Below are positions 36,740 to 46,114 of a stretch of 64,000 bases of DNA, piece after piece. Within the stretch, counting starts at the first letter, position 1; each line of letters opens with the position of its first letter. Both the position numbers and the translations under genes were made by a program. Below the pieces are notes generated by a model. It searched no databases. It was given only the letters and a program-made list of their open reading frames with translations, and was not told the origin of the DNA. The stretch lies in NCBI GenBank assembly GCA_936920625.1, contig CAKZHC010000011.1:211711-275710 (forward strand), given 5' to 3'. This DNA comes from an uncultured Enterobacteriaceae bacterium (lineage in GTDB: Bacteria; Pseudomonadota; Gammaproteobacteria; Enterobacterales; Enterobacteriaceae).

Positions 36740-37159
36740 ATGAGTTTTTTACTGGCTTTCGATTTTGGTACTAAAAGTATTGGTGTTGCGGTAGGACAAA
36801 CCCTCACCGGCACCGCTAACGCACTGACAGCCATCAAGGCTAAGGATGGTATACCAGACTGGCCGATTGTAGATGCACTGCTAAAAGAGTGGCAGCCTGC
36901 CGCCGTGATAGTGGGGCTGCCGCTGAATATGGACGGCAGCGAACAACCGCTAACTCTGCGTGCTCGTAAGTTTGCCCGGCGTCTGCATGGTCGTTTTGGC
37001 GTTCAGGTTGAACTTCAGGACGAACGCCTAAGCAGCGTTGAAGCCAGAGCAAATCTGTTTGAGCACGGCGGGTATCGCTCTCTTAATAAAGGTAATGTTG
37101 ACTCTCACTCAGCAGTCGTCATTCTGGAAGCGTGGCTGTCAGCTCATCACCAGCAGTAA
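36740..37159 (+). CDS. ruvX: Holliday junction resolvase-like protein YqgF/RuvX
   Basis: RNase H-like nuclease family protein, involved in 16S rRNA 5' processing and proposed as a Holliday junction resolvase. The first catalytic Asp lies in LAFDFGTKSIGVAVGQ (residues 5-20), followed by VGLPLNMDG and the DERLSSVEA motif; the C-terminal DSHSAVVILE supplies the last acidic residue. Length 139 (E. coli 138). Its 3' end overlaps the convergent yggR reading frame by about 40 bases. Confidence 0.95.
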   Translation: MSFLLAFDFGTKSIGVAVGQTLTGTANALTAIKAKDGIPDWPIVDALLKEWQPAAVIVGLPLNMDGSEQPLTLRARKFARRLHGRFGVQVELQDERLSSVEARANLFEHGGYRSLNKGNVDSHSAVVILEAWLSAHHQQ

Positions 37160-38148
37160 TCAGGCCAGCCCGGCAACGTTGTTCAAGGCTCTGGCTGAAA
37201 GTCTGCATGCCAAACCGTGAGCCTGTTTGCAGCAATCCTGCTATCTGATGCGTCTTACCTTCACGAATCAGGCTTGATATCGCTGGTGTTTTCACCAGCA
37301 CTTCAAACAGAGCAATTCGAAGGCCCTGACCGGAAGGCACAAGCCGCTGCGCAATGACCGCCCGCAAACTGCCCGCCAGTTGAGTGCGGATCAAGGCTTT
37401 TTCTTCTGCCGGAAAGACATCCAGCAGACGCTCAACAGCCTGTGCAGCACCGCGAGTATGCAGTGTAGCAAGGACAAGATGGCCAGTTTCGGCAGCTGTT
37501 AACGCCAGACGAATTGTTTCACCATCCCGGAGTTCGCCAATCAGAATCACGTCTGGATCTTCTCGCAGCGCACTGCGTAACCCTTGCGAAAATGAAGCGC
37601 AGTGCGGGCCAATTTCACGCTGCTGTATCAGGCTGCCGCCACTGTGGTGAATAAATTCAATGGGATCTTCAAGAGTAATAATATGCTGCTGCTGATGCTG
37701 ATTGATGCTGGCGATCATTGCAGCAAGAGTAGTGGATTTGCCGCTGCCTGTAGCCCCCGTCACCAGTATCAGGCCATCCCGCTTAAGTGTTAATTGCTGC
37801 ACAATCTCCGGAGCCTGAAGCTGCCCCAGATCGGGGGACGGTTTCAGGAATCCGCCTCACCGCCAGCGAAAGACCGTACCTTTGCTGAAAAAAATTAACC
37901 CGCAGACGGATTCCACTGGGTGTAGTTATTGCCAAATCAACTTGCCCCTGATGCACCAGAAGCCCGTTCTGAACACTGTTCAGCCAAAGACTTGCAAGCT
38001 GTTCCAGCTCTCCGGCCCCGGTGGATGGCTGATTTTCTATGAGCTCGAGTATCCCACCACGGCGCCAGCGCGGGCGGTGTCCACTACAGAGGTGCAGATC
38101 AGCGGCATTATGCTTTACACTAAGCTGCACTATTTCATCAAACTCCAT
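37119..38148 (-). pseudogene. yggR: PilT-like ATPase YggR, frameshifted
   Basis: YggR is a hexameric PilT/VirB11-type ATPase related to twitching motility motors. The N-terminal part (38148 down to about 37838, MEFDEIVQLSVKHNAADLHL) and the C-terminal part (Walker A GATGSGKST; EDPDVILIGELRD; GHLVLATLHTRGAAQAVERL) are both well preserved. They lie in different frames. The break maps to a run of five G at 37833-37837: removing one restores RRIPETVPDLGQLQAP, exactly parallel to E. coli. A single +1 indel in a homopolymer is the only lesion, so it is either a very recent pseudogene or a sequencing error. Confidence 0.85.
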
Positions 38149-38162
38149 ATAACCTCCCGACT

Positions 38163-38852
38163 ATGACTTTTATTGCTAACAATCTAACCCAGGTCCGTCA
38201 GCGAATTGCTGATGCAGCCAGACGTTGCGGCCGTGATCCCAAAGAAATTACTCTGATTGCCGTCAGTAAGACCAAGCCTGCGAGCGCAATTGAAGAAGCA
38301 GTGCGCGCAGATCAATTCAGCTTTGGTGAAAACTACATTCAGGAAGGATTAGAAAAGATAACACAGCTACAGCACCTGGCTCTGGACTGGCATTTTATTG
38401 GCCCGGTGCAGTCTAATAAAAGCCGCCTGGTGGCACAGCATTTTGCCTGGTGTCATACTGTGGATCGCGTCAAAATTGCCCAGCGTTTAAACGACCAGCG
38501 TCCGGATTGCCTGACTGCACTAAATGTGCTTATTCAGGTCAATATCAGTGACGAAACCAGCAAATCTGGCATCATGCCCGAGGCAATACCCGACCTGGCG
38601 CGTGAAATAGCACGTATGCCGCGCCTGCGGTTACGCGGTCTGATGACTATTCCTGCTGTGGAAAGACTTTATCAGCCTCAGCTGGCAGTATGCCTGAGCG
38701 TGGCCGAAGCTTTTACAGAACTTAAGAAAAGCTACCCGTTAGTCGATACCCTCTCACTTGGAATGAGCAACGATATGGAAGCCGCTATCACTGTTGGTAG
38801 TACTATGGTACGTGTTGGCAGCGCAATATTCGGGGCACGGCATTATGCCTGA
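38163..38852 (+). CDS. yggS: PLP homeostasis protein YggS
   Basis: YggS is a fold-type III PLP-binding protein without known catalytic activity that maintains vitamin B6 and amino acid homeostasis. The PLP lysine is K36 in AVSKTKPAS, followed by FGENYIQEGLEKI, WHFIGPVQSNK, LRLRGLMTIPA, and the phosphate-binding LSLGMSNDMEAAI with GSTMVRVGSAIFGAR. Length 229 (E. coli 234). It starts 14 bases from divergent yggR and heads yggS-yggT-rdgB-hemW. Intact. Confidence 0.96.
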   Translation: MTFIANNLTQVRQRIADAARRCGRDPKEITLIAVSKTKPASAIEEAVRADQFSFGENYIQEGLEKITQLQHLALDWHFIGPVQSNKSRLVAQHFAWCHTVDRVKIAQRLNDQRPDCLTALNVLIQVNISDETSKSGIMPEAIPDLAREIARMPRLRLRGLMTIPAVERLYQPQLAVCLSVAEAFTELKKSYPLVDTLSLGMSNDMEAAITVGSTMVRVGSAIFGARHYA

Positions 38853-38880
38853 TCCTTTATAACAATCATTGAGGATACTA

Positions 38881-39435
38881 ATGAATACATTGACTTTTCT
38901 GGTCAACACCATCATTCAACTGTACGCCATGGTACTTTTATTACGCATATGGATGCAGTGGACACGCTGTGATTTTTACAATCCCTTTTCACAGTTTGTT
39001 GTCAGGCTCACTCAGCCAGTCGTGAAACCTCTACAACGAATACTTCCGGTAGTAGGGTCCATTGACACAGCCTCTCTGTTGCTTGCATTTATTCTCTGCA
39101 CAATAAAAATTCCAGTACTGATATTACTACTGGAGGGCAGATTTATTTCGAGCCCGGCGTATTTGCTCATAGGTATACTGACACTAATGAAATATGCCGG
39201 TCTTCTGGTGTTTTGGATAATCATTCTCCGTTCTTTAATGAGCTGGGTAAGCCAGGGGCGGAGCCCTGTGGAGTATGTGCTGATACAACTTACAGAACCA
39301 CTTATGGGGCCAGTTCGCCGCTTGTTGCCTGCAATGGGTGGGGTTGATCTGTCAGGAATGGTAGTCATTTTGATTCTTTACCTGCTGAACTATATTTGTA
39401 TGGACATGTTCCAGTTATACTGGTATCAGATTTGA
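38881..39435 (+). CDS. yggT: YggT family inner-membrane protein
   Basis: Integral inner-membrane protein of the YGGT family, associated with osmotic tolerance and present in many bacteria. It contains the repeated family pattern: LRIWMQWTRCDFYNPFSQFV at the N-terminus and MSWVSQGRSPVEYVLIQLTE in the second half, each flanked by hydrophobic helices; RRLLPAMGGVDLSGMVV follows. The ATG at 38881 has GAGGA upstream and gives 184 residues (E. coli 188). Intact. Confidence 0.93.
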   Translation: MNTLTFLVNTIIQLYAMVLLLRIWMQWTRCDFYNPFSQFVVRLTQPVVKPLQRILPVVGSIDTASLLLAFILCTIKIPVLILLLEGRFISSPAYLLIGILTLMKYAGLLVFWIIILRSLMSWVSQGRSPVEYVLIQLTEPLMGPVRRLLPAMGGVDLSGMVVILILYLLNYICMDMFQLYWYQI

Positions 39436-39460
39436 TTCTCTTAAGTCCCGGAGCAACCAA

Positions 39461-40054
39461 TTGAGAAAAATCGTTCTGGCTACCGGCAATCAGGGTAAAG
39501 TGGCTGAACTGGCCAGCCTGCTGATAAGTAGTGGTTTCGATGTGGTTGCCCAGAGTGATCTGGGCGTTGAATCTGTTGCAGAGACTGGCCTGACATTTGT
39601 TGAAAACGCGATTATCAAAGCCCGGCACGCTTCAGCTATGACAGGGTTACCTGCCATAGCCGATGACTCAGGTCTCTCTGTGCGTGCGCTTGCCGGGGCG
39701 CCGGGCATCCGATCTGCACGTTATGCAGGGGAGCAAGCAACAGATCGTCAGAATATCGATAAACTACTGAAAGCGTTACATGGTGTAGCAGATAATGAAC
39801 GTCAGGCGGCATTTCATTGTGTGCTAGTTTATCTCCGGCACCATTATGATCCAACCCCGCTGATTTGTACCGCCAGCTGGCAAGGCGAGATTACCCGTTC
39901 TGCCACCGGTGAAGGTGGTTTTGGTTATGATCCGATATTCTACGTCCCTTCTGCCGGCAAAACCGCCGGAGAGATGAGTAAAATCGAAAAGCAGGCTGTC
40001 TCACACCGTGCTAATGCATTAGCACAGTTATTAAAAGCATTACGCCATGACTGA
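39461..40054 (+). CDS. rdgB: dITP/XTP pyrophosphatase RdgB
   Basis: House-cleaning nucleotide pyrophosphatase that hydrolyses dITP, ITP and XTP, keeping deaminated purines out of DNA. The substrate loop VLATGNQGKV (about 5-14), the catalytic block ADDSGLSVRALAGAPGIRSA and GEGGFGYDPIF with SHRANAL near the C-terminus are intact. The initiation codon is TTG (LRKIVLATGN), preceded by GGAG at good spacing; no ATG fits. Length 197, as in E. coli. It overlaps hemW by eight bases. Confidence 0.95.
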   Translation: MRKIVLATGNQGKVAELASLLISSGFDVVAQSDLGVESVAETGLTFVENAIIKARHASAMTGLPAIADDSGLSVRALAGAPGIRSARYAGEQATDRQNIDKLLKALHGVADNERQAAFHCVLVYLRHHYDPTPLICTASWQGEITRSATGEGGFGYDPIFYVPSAGKTAGEMSKIEKQAVSHRANALAQLLKALRHD

Positions 40055-41204
40055 ATTACCACCGCTTAGTCTTTATATTCACATCCCCTGGTGTGTGCAG
40101 AAGTGTCCTTATTGCGATTTCAATTCTCACACCCTCAAAGGGGACCTGCCCCGTTTAGCCTATGTTGATCATTTGCTGGCCGACCTCACGCAGGATCTCT
40201 CCCTGACAGCACACAGGCAGATTCACTCAATTTTCATTGGCGGCGGCACACCCAGTCTGCTAAACCCTGAAGCACTGCAAAAACTCCTCGATGGCGTTCG
40301 TCTGCGGTTTACGCTGGCATGTGATGCAGAAATTACTCTCGAGGCTAATCCCGGCAGCGTCGAGTCAGCGCGCTTTAGTGGTTACCACAGGGCTGGTATC
40401 AACCGTATTTCGCTTGGCGTGCAGAGCTTTAACCCTGCGCATCTTGTCCGACTGGGGCGCATTCATGACGCCGATGAAGCAGTACACGCCGCCACACTGG
40501 CCGCTAAACTAGATCTGAAAAGTTTCAATCTGGATTTGATGCATGGCCTTCCTGATCAGACACTCGAACAGGCTCTGGATGACTTACATCAGGCTATTGC
40601 GCTGAAGCCACCTCATTTATCATGGTATCAGTTGACCATTGAGCCCGGCACATTATTCGGCTCCAGACCGCCGGCACTGCCAGATGATGAAGCACTCTGG
40701 GCAATCTATAGCGAGGGTCATCAGTTACTGATCTCAGCAGGTTATCAGCAGTATGAGACTTCAGCTTATGCTTTGCCTGGCTACTGCTGCGCACATAATC
40801 TTAATTACTGGCGTTTCGGTGACTATCTCGGGATTGGCTGCGGGGCGCATGGCAAGCTGACCCAGCCGGATGGGCGAATCCTGCGCACAGTAAAGACCCG
40901 CCATCCACAGGGATATATGCAGGGGAGATACCGTGATCGACTGCACGAAGTGACAGACTGCGATAAAGCATTTGAATTTTTTATGAATCGCTTCAGGCTG
41001 CTGGAACCTGCGCCGCGTGATGAATTTAGCCGCTATACTGGTCTGGAGGAACATACTATCCGGAAACAGATCGAAAGAGGGCTTGCATCGGGTTATATCA
41101 CCGAGAACGCTACTCACTGGCAGGTCAGCGAAAAAGGAAAGCTATTTCTTAACCCGTTGCTTGAACTGTTTCTGGAAGACACACAGACAGGACCTGCCCG
41201 CTGA
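40047..41204 (+). CDS. hemW: Heme chaperone HemW (radical SAM)
   Basis: HemW belongs to the HemN-like radical SAM family and acts as a heme chaperone delivering heme to respiratory proteins. The [4Fe-4S] motif is CVQKCPYC (C16, C20, C23) within LYIHIPWCVQKCPYCDF. GGGTPSLL, EANPGSVE, NRISLGVQSF and LMHGLPDQTLEQ follow, and the C-terminal domain includes FFMNRFRLLE. Length 385 (E. coli 378). Translationally coupled to rdgB. Intact. Confidence 0.96.
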   Translation: MTELPPLSLYIHIPWCVQKCPYCDFNSHTLKGDLPRLAYVDHLLADLTQDLSLTAHRQIHSIFIGGGTPSLLNPEALQKLLDGVRLRFTLACDAEITLEANPGSVESARFSGYHRAGINRISLGVQSFNPAHLVRLGRIHDADEAVHAATLAAKLDLKSFNLDLMHGLPDQTLEQALDDLHQAIALKPPHLSWYQLTIEPGTLFGSRPPALPDDEALWAIYSEGHQLLISAGYQQYETSAYALPGYCCAHNLNYWRFGDYLGIGCGAHGKLTQPDGRILRTVKTRHPQGYMQGRYRDRLHEVTDCDKAFEFFMNRFRLLEPAPRDEFSRYTGLEEHTIRKQIERGLASGYITENATHWQVSEKGKLFLNPLLELFLEDTQTGPAR

Positions 41205-41321
41205 TGAAAACGCTACATCTGCCATAGCATCTGTTTCATCAGCTATTATTGCCTGTCGCACAGTCCCGGCAAGCTGCATATACTTACATGCACCTTCTGC
41301 TTTCAGGTTCGGGCTAAGGTA

Positions 41322-42044
41322 TTAAGGCGATTTAATCCCGGCCATCAAATCACTATATTGATTCTCTGAAAACTTAGCTATATTGCAAACTTCCTGTCCA
41401 AACTTTTGAAACTCCTGCTGCCGGGTGTTCCATACAGACGTAACCTCTTGTTGCAATTCATCAATATCACTGAGTATCGTATTTAGCGGATGATTATTGT
41501 CATTCGCCAGATTTAAACCGATCTCATTAAAACCATCCCGCAATATTCCCCCTACCGCCTTTTGTATCAGTTGTTCACTTTGCTGGTGTATCTTGACAAG
41601 CATCTGATGATGGAATATCAGATCATATCCACGATGCTCTATTATTCGGTCCATCTGTTTACGGAGTTGCAAGTCCAGATTAACGAGACGGGTGCGAACA
41701 CGGCTCTTCTCACCTAGTTTACAGGTGACAATCTTGTCCAGCGCCTGCCGGCTAATCTCTATTTGATGGTTAGCTTCCTTCTCTATCCATGGAAGATCAC
41801 GGCGTAGCTCTGCCTGATAATCTGCTGCTTTTTTGCGTAGTTCCGCGTCAATCGGAAATAGTCTTCCATTAGACTTTATGTCACCCTGCTTCGAAATTTT
41901 GATTTCACCACTGGGGCTGATCACTCGTACATACTCTGGTGCGATCACTATATCGTTTCGTAATTTAACGTCGCACTGATAATCCGCCTGCGCCCGGCTG
42001 GTAATGCACATTAACATGGCCAGCACCAAAGCTTTACCCCTCAT
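41322..42044 (-). CDS. yggN: DUF2884 periplasmic protein YggN
   Basis: Secreted protein of the DUF2884 (YggN) family, function unknown. The ATG at 42044 with AGGAG upstream opens a signal peptide (RGKALVLAMLMCITS, cleavage near AQA) and the mature part begins DYQCDVKLRNDIVIAP. The family pattern ADYQAELRRDLPWI, RIIEHRGYDL and the helical C-terminal half match E. coli YggN (239 residues; here 240). The open frame upstream of 42044 is not used. In E. coli yggL lies between this gene and trmB; it is missing here. Confidence 0.93.
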   Translation of the reverse strand: MRGKALVLAMLMCITSRAQADYQCDVKLRNDIVIAPEYVRVISPSGEIKISKQGDIKSNGRLFPIDAELRKKAADYQAELRRDLPWIEKEANHQIEISRQALDKIVTCKLGEKSRVRTRLVNLDLQLRKQMDRIIEHRGYDLIFHHQMLVKIHQQSEQLIQKAVGGILRDGFNEIGLNLANDNNHPLNTILSDIDELQQEVTSVWNTRQQEFQKFGQEVCNIAKFSENQYSDLMAGIKSP

Positions 42045-42186
42045 ACCGACTCCTTGATTTAAAAGAATAAGCACTCAATAGATACTCTGACAGATTAGCG
42101 AATCTTATTTATACTCTGCTGAAACGCCAGAAATCATTTTTCCCTCATACAACAGAAAGATATCAATATCGAACGAGTATCCACGG

Positions 42187-42906
42187 CTATTTGATCCTTG
42201 CAAACAGAATATCCCAGACATTGTGGCCCAGACGCTGGCCCCGTCGTTCGAACTTTGTCATTGGCCGGAAGTCAGGTTTAGGAACCCAATCTCCAGTCTG
42301 CGAAAGATTACGATAACCATCAATATGACTCATTACTGTCAGCATATGTTCTGCATAGGCCTGCCAGTCTGTCGCCATATGAAACTCACCACCTAACTTC
42401 AGTTTGCGCATCACTAACCCGGCAAAAGGAGGCTGCACAATTCGGCGCTTATGGTGACGTGCTTTATGCCAGGGGTCTGGGAAATAAAGCTGAACCCTGT
42501 GCAAGCTGCTGTCAGGAATCATACTGGCAAGCACCTCAACCGCATCATGACAAATAACCCGCAGATTATTGATACCTGCCAGCTGGGCAGCTGCCAGGCA
42601 GGCACCAATACCCGGAGTGTGTACCTCGATGCCAAGAAAATTTAGTTGGGGATTCTCCTGTGCCATCGTCACCAGTGAAGCCCCCATCCCAAACCCCACT
42701 TCCACTACTACTGGTGCCGAATTACCAAAGCACGCACAAAAATCCAGCGGTTTTTCAGAAAATTCAATGCCAAATACCGGCCAGTAATTTTCAAGGGCGT
42801 ATTGCTGCCCTTTCGTCAGACGCCCCTGCCTGCGTACAAAACTGCGTATTTTCCTTACCCGATAACCCTTTTCATCAAATTCGGATGAAACGACATTATC
42901 AATCAT
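42187..42906 (-). CDS. trmB: tRNA (guanine-N7)-methyltransferase
   Basis: TrmB makes m7G46 in tRNA variable loops using S-adenosylmethionine. The SAM-binding motif VVEVGFGMGASLVTMA (about 69-84), HDAVEVL and the catalytic block YFPDPWHKARHHKRRIVQPPF are present, with the C-terminal TKFERRGQRLGHNVWDILF. Length 239, identical to E. coli. It is divergent from mutY with about 240 bases of shared promoter region. yggL, which overlaps trmB in E. coli, is absent. Confidence 0.96.
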   Translation of the reverse strand: MIDNVVSSEFDEKGYRVRKIRSFVRRQGRLTKGQQYALENYWPVFGIEFSEKPLDFCACFGNSAPVVVEVGFGMGASLVTMAQENPQLNFLGIEVHTPGIGACLAAAQLAGINNLRVICHDAVEVLASMIPDSSLHRVQLYFPDPWHKARHHKRRIVQPPFAGLVMRKLKLGGEFHMATDWQAYAEHMLTVMSHIDGYRNLSQTGDWVPKPDFRPMTKFERRGQRLGHNVWDILFARIK

Positions 42907-43148
42907 GCTTATGCCTGTGTTTTACAATGATGAAGACTGGGCATTATGCCCGGCATATAACAAAACTTAAAGATGGTGCCTCCGGCCATTCAACTACTCT
43001 GGCTTATTATGCGGACAATCGTGCAATACATTCTGACAATCCCAGAATCTGTGATATCTGTAGCAGTTTGATGTAAGGTTGCGGTTTACAGCCACAGATA
43101 GCTGTGCTGGAATCTCGTGCAGTGATTTAATACCGGGAACTTAATTCA

Positions 43149-44219
43149 ATGATAGCTGATGCCCAGTTTTCGCAACAGGTACTTACGTGGTATCAGCTTC
43201 ATGGCCGCAAAAACCTGCCCTGGCAGATTGAAAAGACGCCTTACAAAGTGTGGCTTTCTGAAGTGATGTTACAGCAAACTCAGGTCACCACAGTTATCCC
43301 CTACTTCGAACGTTTTATTGCGCGTTTCCCAACCGTAAGCCTGCTTGCGGCTGCTCCGCTGGATGAAGTGTTACACCTATGGACTGGTCTTGGCTACTAT
43401 GCCCGTGCACGTAATCTGCACAAAGCAGCCAATGTTATTATGGAGCACCACCATGGCGTTTTTCCTGATAATTTCACAGCTATAGCAGCCTTACCCGGCA
43501 TTGGTCGCTCAACGGCGGGCGCCATCCTCTCCCTGGCTTTAGGTCAGCACTATCCCATCCTTGATGGTAATGTGAAGCGGGTACTGGCCCGGTTTTACGG
43601 TGTTTGCGGCTGGCCTGGGGAAAAAAAGGTGGAACAACAGCTATGGCATATAAGCACCAGCGTAACGCCCACAGCCAGAGTTGATGAGTTTAATCAGGCA
43701 ATGATGGATCTGGGTGCAATGGTGTGTACCCGTTCACGCCCCCGCTGTCAGCTCTGCCCATTAGCTGACGGTTGCTATGCCCGTACTCAGAATAATCCTT
43801 GTGCCTGGCCCAGTAAAAAACCAAAGCCCACTCTGCCTGAACGCACCGGCTGGCTATTGCTTATGCAGCATGGCAGCGATGTCTGGCTGGAGCAACGCCC
43901 ACCCACGGGATTATGGGGCGGGCTCTTCTGCTTTCCGCAATTTAGCAGCCACTCGCAACTGACTGTCTGGATGGAGCAGCGCAAACTTGATATAAAAGGG
44001 GCCCGTCAACTCATCGCTTTTCGTCACACTTTTAGCCATTTTCATCTCGACATCATTCCAGTCTGGTTAGAATTATTCGAAAGCCGTGTTCTCATGGATG
44101 AAGGTGCGGGTCTCTGGTATAACTTAATCCAGCCACCGCCAGTAGGTTTGGCAGCCCCTGTTCAGCGCCTGTTAAAACAGCTGTCACGCCCGCTCTCTGC
44201 AATAAATGAGGAAGAATAA
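43149..44219 (+). CDS. mutY: Adenine DNA glycosylase MutY
   Basis: MutY removes adenine mispaired with 8-oxoguanine or guanine. Catalytic residues are E38 (LSEVMLQQTQV) and D139 (ILDGNVKRVLARF). The helix-hairpin-helix LPGIGRSTAGAILSLALG lies between them, and the [4Fe-4S] cysteines are in CTRSRPRCQLCPLADGC. The C-terminal MutT-like domain recognising 8-oxoG is complete (GLWGGLFCFPQF). Length 356 (E. coli 350). Stop and yggX start overlap as TAATG. Repair capacity against oxidative G:C to T:A change is retained. Confidence 0.97.
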   Translation: MIADAQFSQQVLTWYQLHGRKNLPWQIEKTPYKVWLSEVMLQQTQVTTVIPYFERFIARFPTVSLLAAAPLDEVLHLWTGLGYYARARNLHKAANVIMEHHHGVFPDNFTAIAALPGIGRSTAGAILSLALGQHYPILDGNVKRVLARFYGVCGWPGEKKVEQQLWHISTSVTPTARVDEFNQAMMDLGAMVCTRSRPRCQLCPLADGCYARTQNNPCAWPSKKPKPTLPERTGWLLLMQHGSDVWLEQRPPTGLWGGLFCFPQFSSHSQLTVWMEQRKLDIKGARQLIAFRHTFSHFHLDIIPVWLELFESRVLMDEGAGLWYNLIQPPPVGLAAPVQRLLKQLSRPLSAINEEE

Positions 44220-44491
44220 TGACCAGAACTATTTTTTGTACATTTCTGCAACGAGATGCAGAAGGACAGGATTTTCAGCTTTATCCGGGAGAGCTGGGTA
44301 AACGTTTGTACCAGGAGATCTCCAGAGAAGCCTGGCAGCAGTGGATGAGTAAACAAACAATGTTAATTAATGAAAGAAAACTCAATATGATGAATCAAGA
44401 GGATCGCAAAGTGTTGGAACAGGAGATGATCAACTTTTTGTTTAAAGGTAAAGAGGTTGATATCAAAGGCTATACACCGCCAACAAAATAA
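44219..44491 (+). CDS. yggX: Fe(2+)-trafficking protein YggX
   Basis: Small cytoplasmic protein that protects iron-sulfur clusters from oxidative damage and is thought to handle labile iron; SoxRS-linked in E. coli. It has 90 residues with MTRTIFCTFLQRDAEGQDF at the N-terminus (Cys7 conserved) and KQTMLINERKLNMMN in the helical core. It overlaps the mutY stop by one base, a pairing kept throughout enterobacteria. Intact. Confidence 0.96.
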   Translation: MTRTIFCTFLQRDAEGQDFQLYPGELGKRLYQEISREAWQQWMSKQTMLINERKLNMMNQEDRKVLEQEMINFLFKGKEVDIKGYTPPTK

Positions 44492-44541
44492 TCTTTCTGC
44501 CCCTGACAGCCGGGGCCATTTTTTGGGCAATGCTTCTGACA

Positions 44542-45615
44542 ATGAAAAAACTACTCAGCTTGCTTATTATCGCACCAATGTTGCTTTCCTGTACCAGCAA
44601 AAAGAACACTTACCATCCTGAATGGGTGAAAGATACCAATGGCTTTGATATTTTGATGGGGCAGTTTGCCCACAACATTGAGCAGATATGGGGTAATAAT
44701 GAAGTTCTGTTAGCAGGCCCAAAGGATTACGTTAAGTACAGTGACAATTATTACACCCGCAGCCATATCAATTTTGATACTGGCTCTATCACCATAGAAA
44801 CCATCGCCGGAACCGATCCATTTGTCACTTTGCGCCAGGCGATTATCACCACACTGCTTATCAGTGATGAACCGGGTAACGCTGACCTTTACTCAGATGC
44901 AAACGACATCAACATCAGCAAAGAACCGCTGCTTTACGGCCAGGTGCTCGACAATACCGGGCAGCCCATTCGCTGGGAAGGACGAGCCGCAAGTTTTGCT
45001 GATTATCTTATTACAAATAAGTTACAAAAACGTACCTCTGGCTTGCATATTATCTGGTCTGTTACTATTCCGATGGTGCCAAATCATCTGGATAAGCGGG
45101 CACACAGATATCTGCCTTTAATCCGCAGGGCGTCAGAGAAATATGGCATAGATCAATCGCTCATTTTGGCGATTATGCAAATAGAGTCCAGCTTCAACCC
45201 CTATGCAGTTAGCAGTTCAGATGCACTCGGTCTGATGCAGGTAGTACAGCACACAGCCGGGGCTGATGTCTTTCGAATGAAAGGTAAGTATGGTAATCCA
45301 AGCCGCCGCTATCTTTTCGATCCTGAAAATAATATTGATGCTGGCGTTGCTTATCTTGCGATTTTACAGAGGAATTATCTGGCGGCGATCGATAATCCGG
45401 TATCACGACGTTATGCCGTAATCAGCGCCTATAATAGTGGAGCAGGCAGCGTAATACGCCTGTTTTCTAATGATAAATCTAAAGCCTTTGCGCTTATAAA
45501 TACCCTTTCACCATCTGAAGTTTATCAAAAACTGACAACCAGCCATCCGTCAGCAGAATCAAGGCGCTACTTATATAAAGTCACTTCTGCACAACGAGGC
45601 TACTGGCGATATTAG
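44542..45615 (+). CDS. mltC: Membrane-bound lytic transglycosylase C
   Basis: Outer-membrane lipoprotein that cleaves peptidoglycan glycan strands with formation of 1,6-anhydro-muramic acid. The lipobox ends LLSC with Cys17; the Slt70-like catalytic domain has E215 in ESSFNPYAVSSSDALGLMQ, then FDPENNIDAGVAYLA and AVISAYNSGAGSV. Length 358 from the ATG at 44542 (E. coli 359); an in-frame ATG four codons upstream is less likely because the signal peptide would start off-pattern. Last gene of the mutY-yggX-mltC run and the last clearly core gene before the tRNA. Confidence 0.95.
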   Translation: MKKLLSLLIIAPMLLSCTSKKNTYHPEWVKDTNGFDILMGQFAHNIEQIWGNNEVLLAGPKDYVKYSDNYYTRSHINFDTGSITIETIAGTDPFVTLRQAIITTLLISDEPGNADLYSDANDINISKEPLLYGQVLDNTGQPIRWEGRAASFADYLITNKLQKRTSGLHIIWSVTIPMVPNHLDKRAHRYLPLIRRASEKYGIDQSLILAIMQIESSFNPYAVSSSDALGLMQVVQHTAGADVFRMKGKYGNPSRRYLFDPENNIDAGVAYLAILQRNYLAAIDNPVSRRYAVISAYNSGAGSVIRLFSNDKSKAFALINTLSPSEVYQKLTTSHPSAESRRYLYKVTSAQRGYWRY

Positions 45616-46114
45616 CTGCTGATATTTTACCGGGATACCGTGAGGGGCCTACAGTAACAACCCCTGCACGGCCTGGCAGTGGTGCCTGGTGGACTGTACC
45701 CAGAACCAGCGGTGGACGATAGTGATAGCTGAATAATATGCCTGTACGAAATCAGGGGCCAGGACTGAACACAAAACGGCCAGAATCAAGACATAATGAA
45801 TGGACAAGACCCGGCTAGTTCCACAATGTTTGGACGGAATAAAGTTAATTTAGTATTTTTATTGTGATCATCGTACAAAAATAATCGCTTCTCTATTTAA
45901 TTTTCATCTTAAATAAAGTCTGATATTTATATTAATGCATTAATTATACTCATCGAAAGTAACTATTTCTTTTGGTGTGTTTATTATATCAACTAAGTGA
46001 GGTTCTGACACTATCTGATAAATTAAATAAATGTAAAAAACTAAACAGCATTCGTTATTTTTTTGGTAATTAACAGAAATACTATCTCCTGGAACATATA
46101 TCAACGAGGTTATT
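45616..46114. other. Gene-free stretch after mltC
   Basis: About 500 bases. The first half is of normal composition but broken by stops in all frames, possibly the tail of a lost gene; the second half is strongly AT-rich and should hold the promoter of the TetR gene. nupG, next in E. coli, is not seen. Confidence 0.4.
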
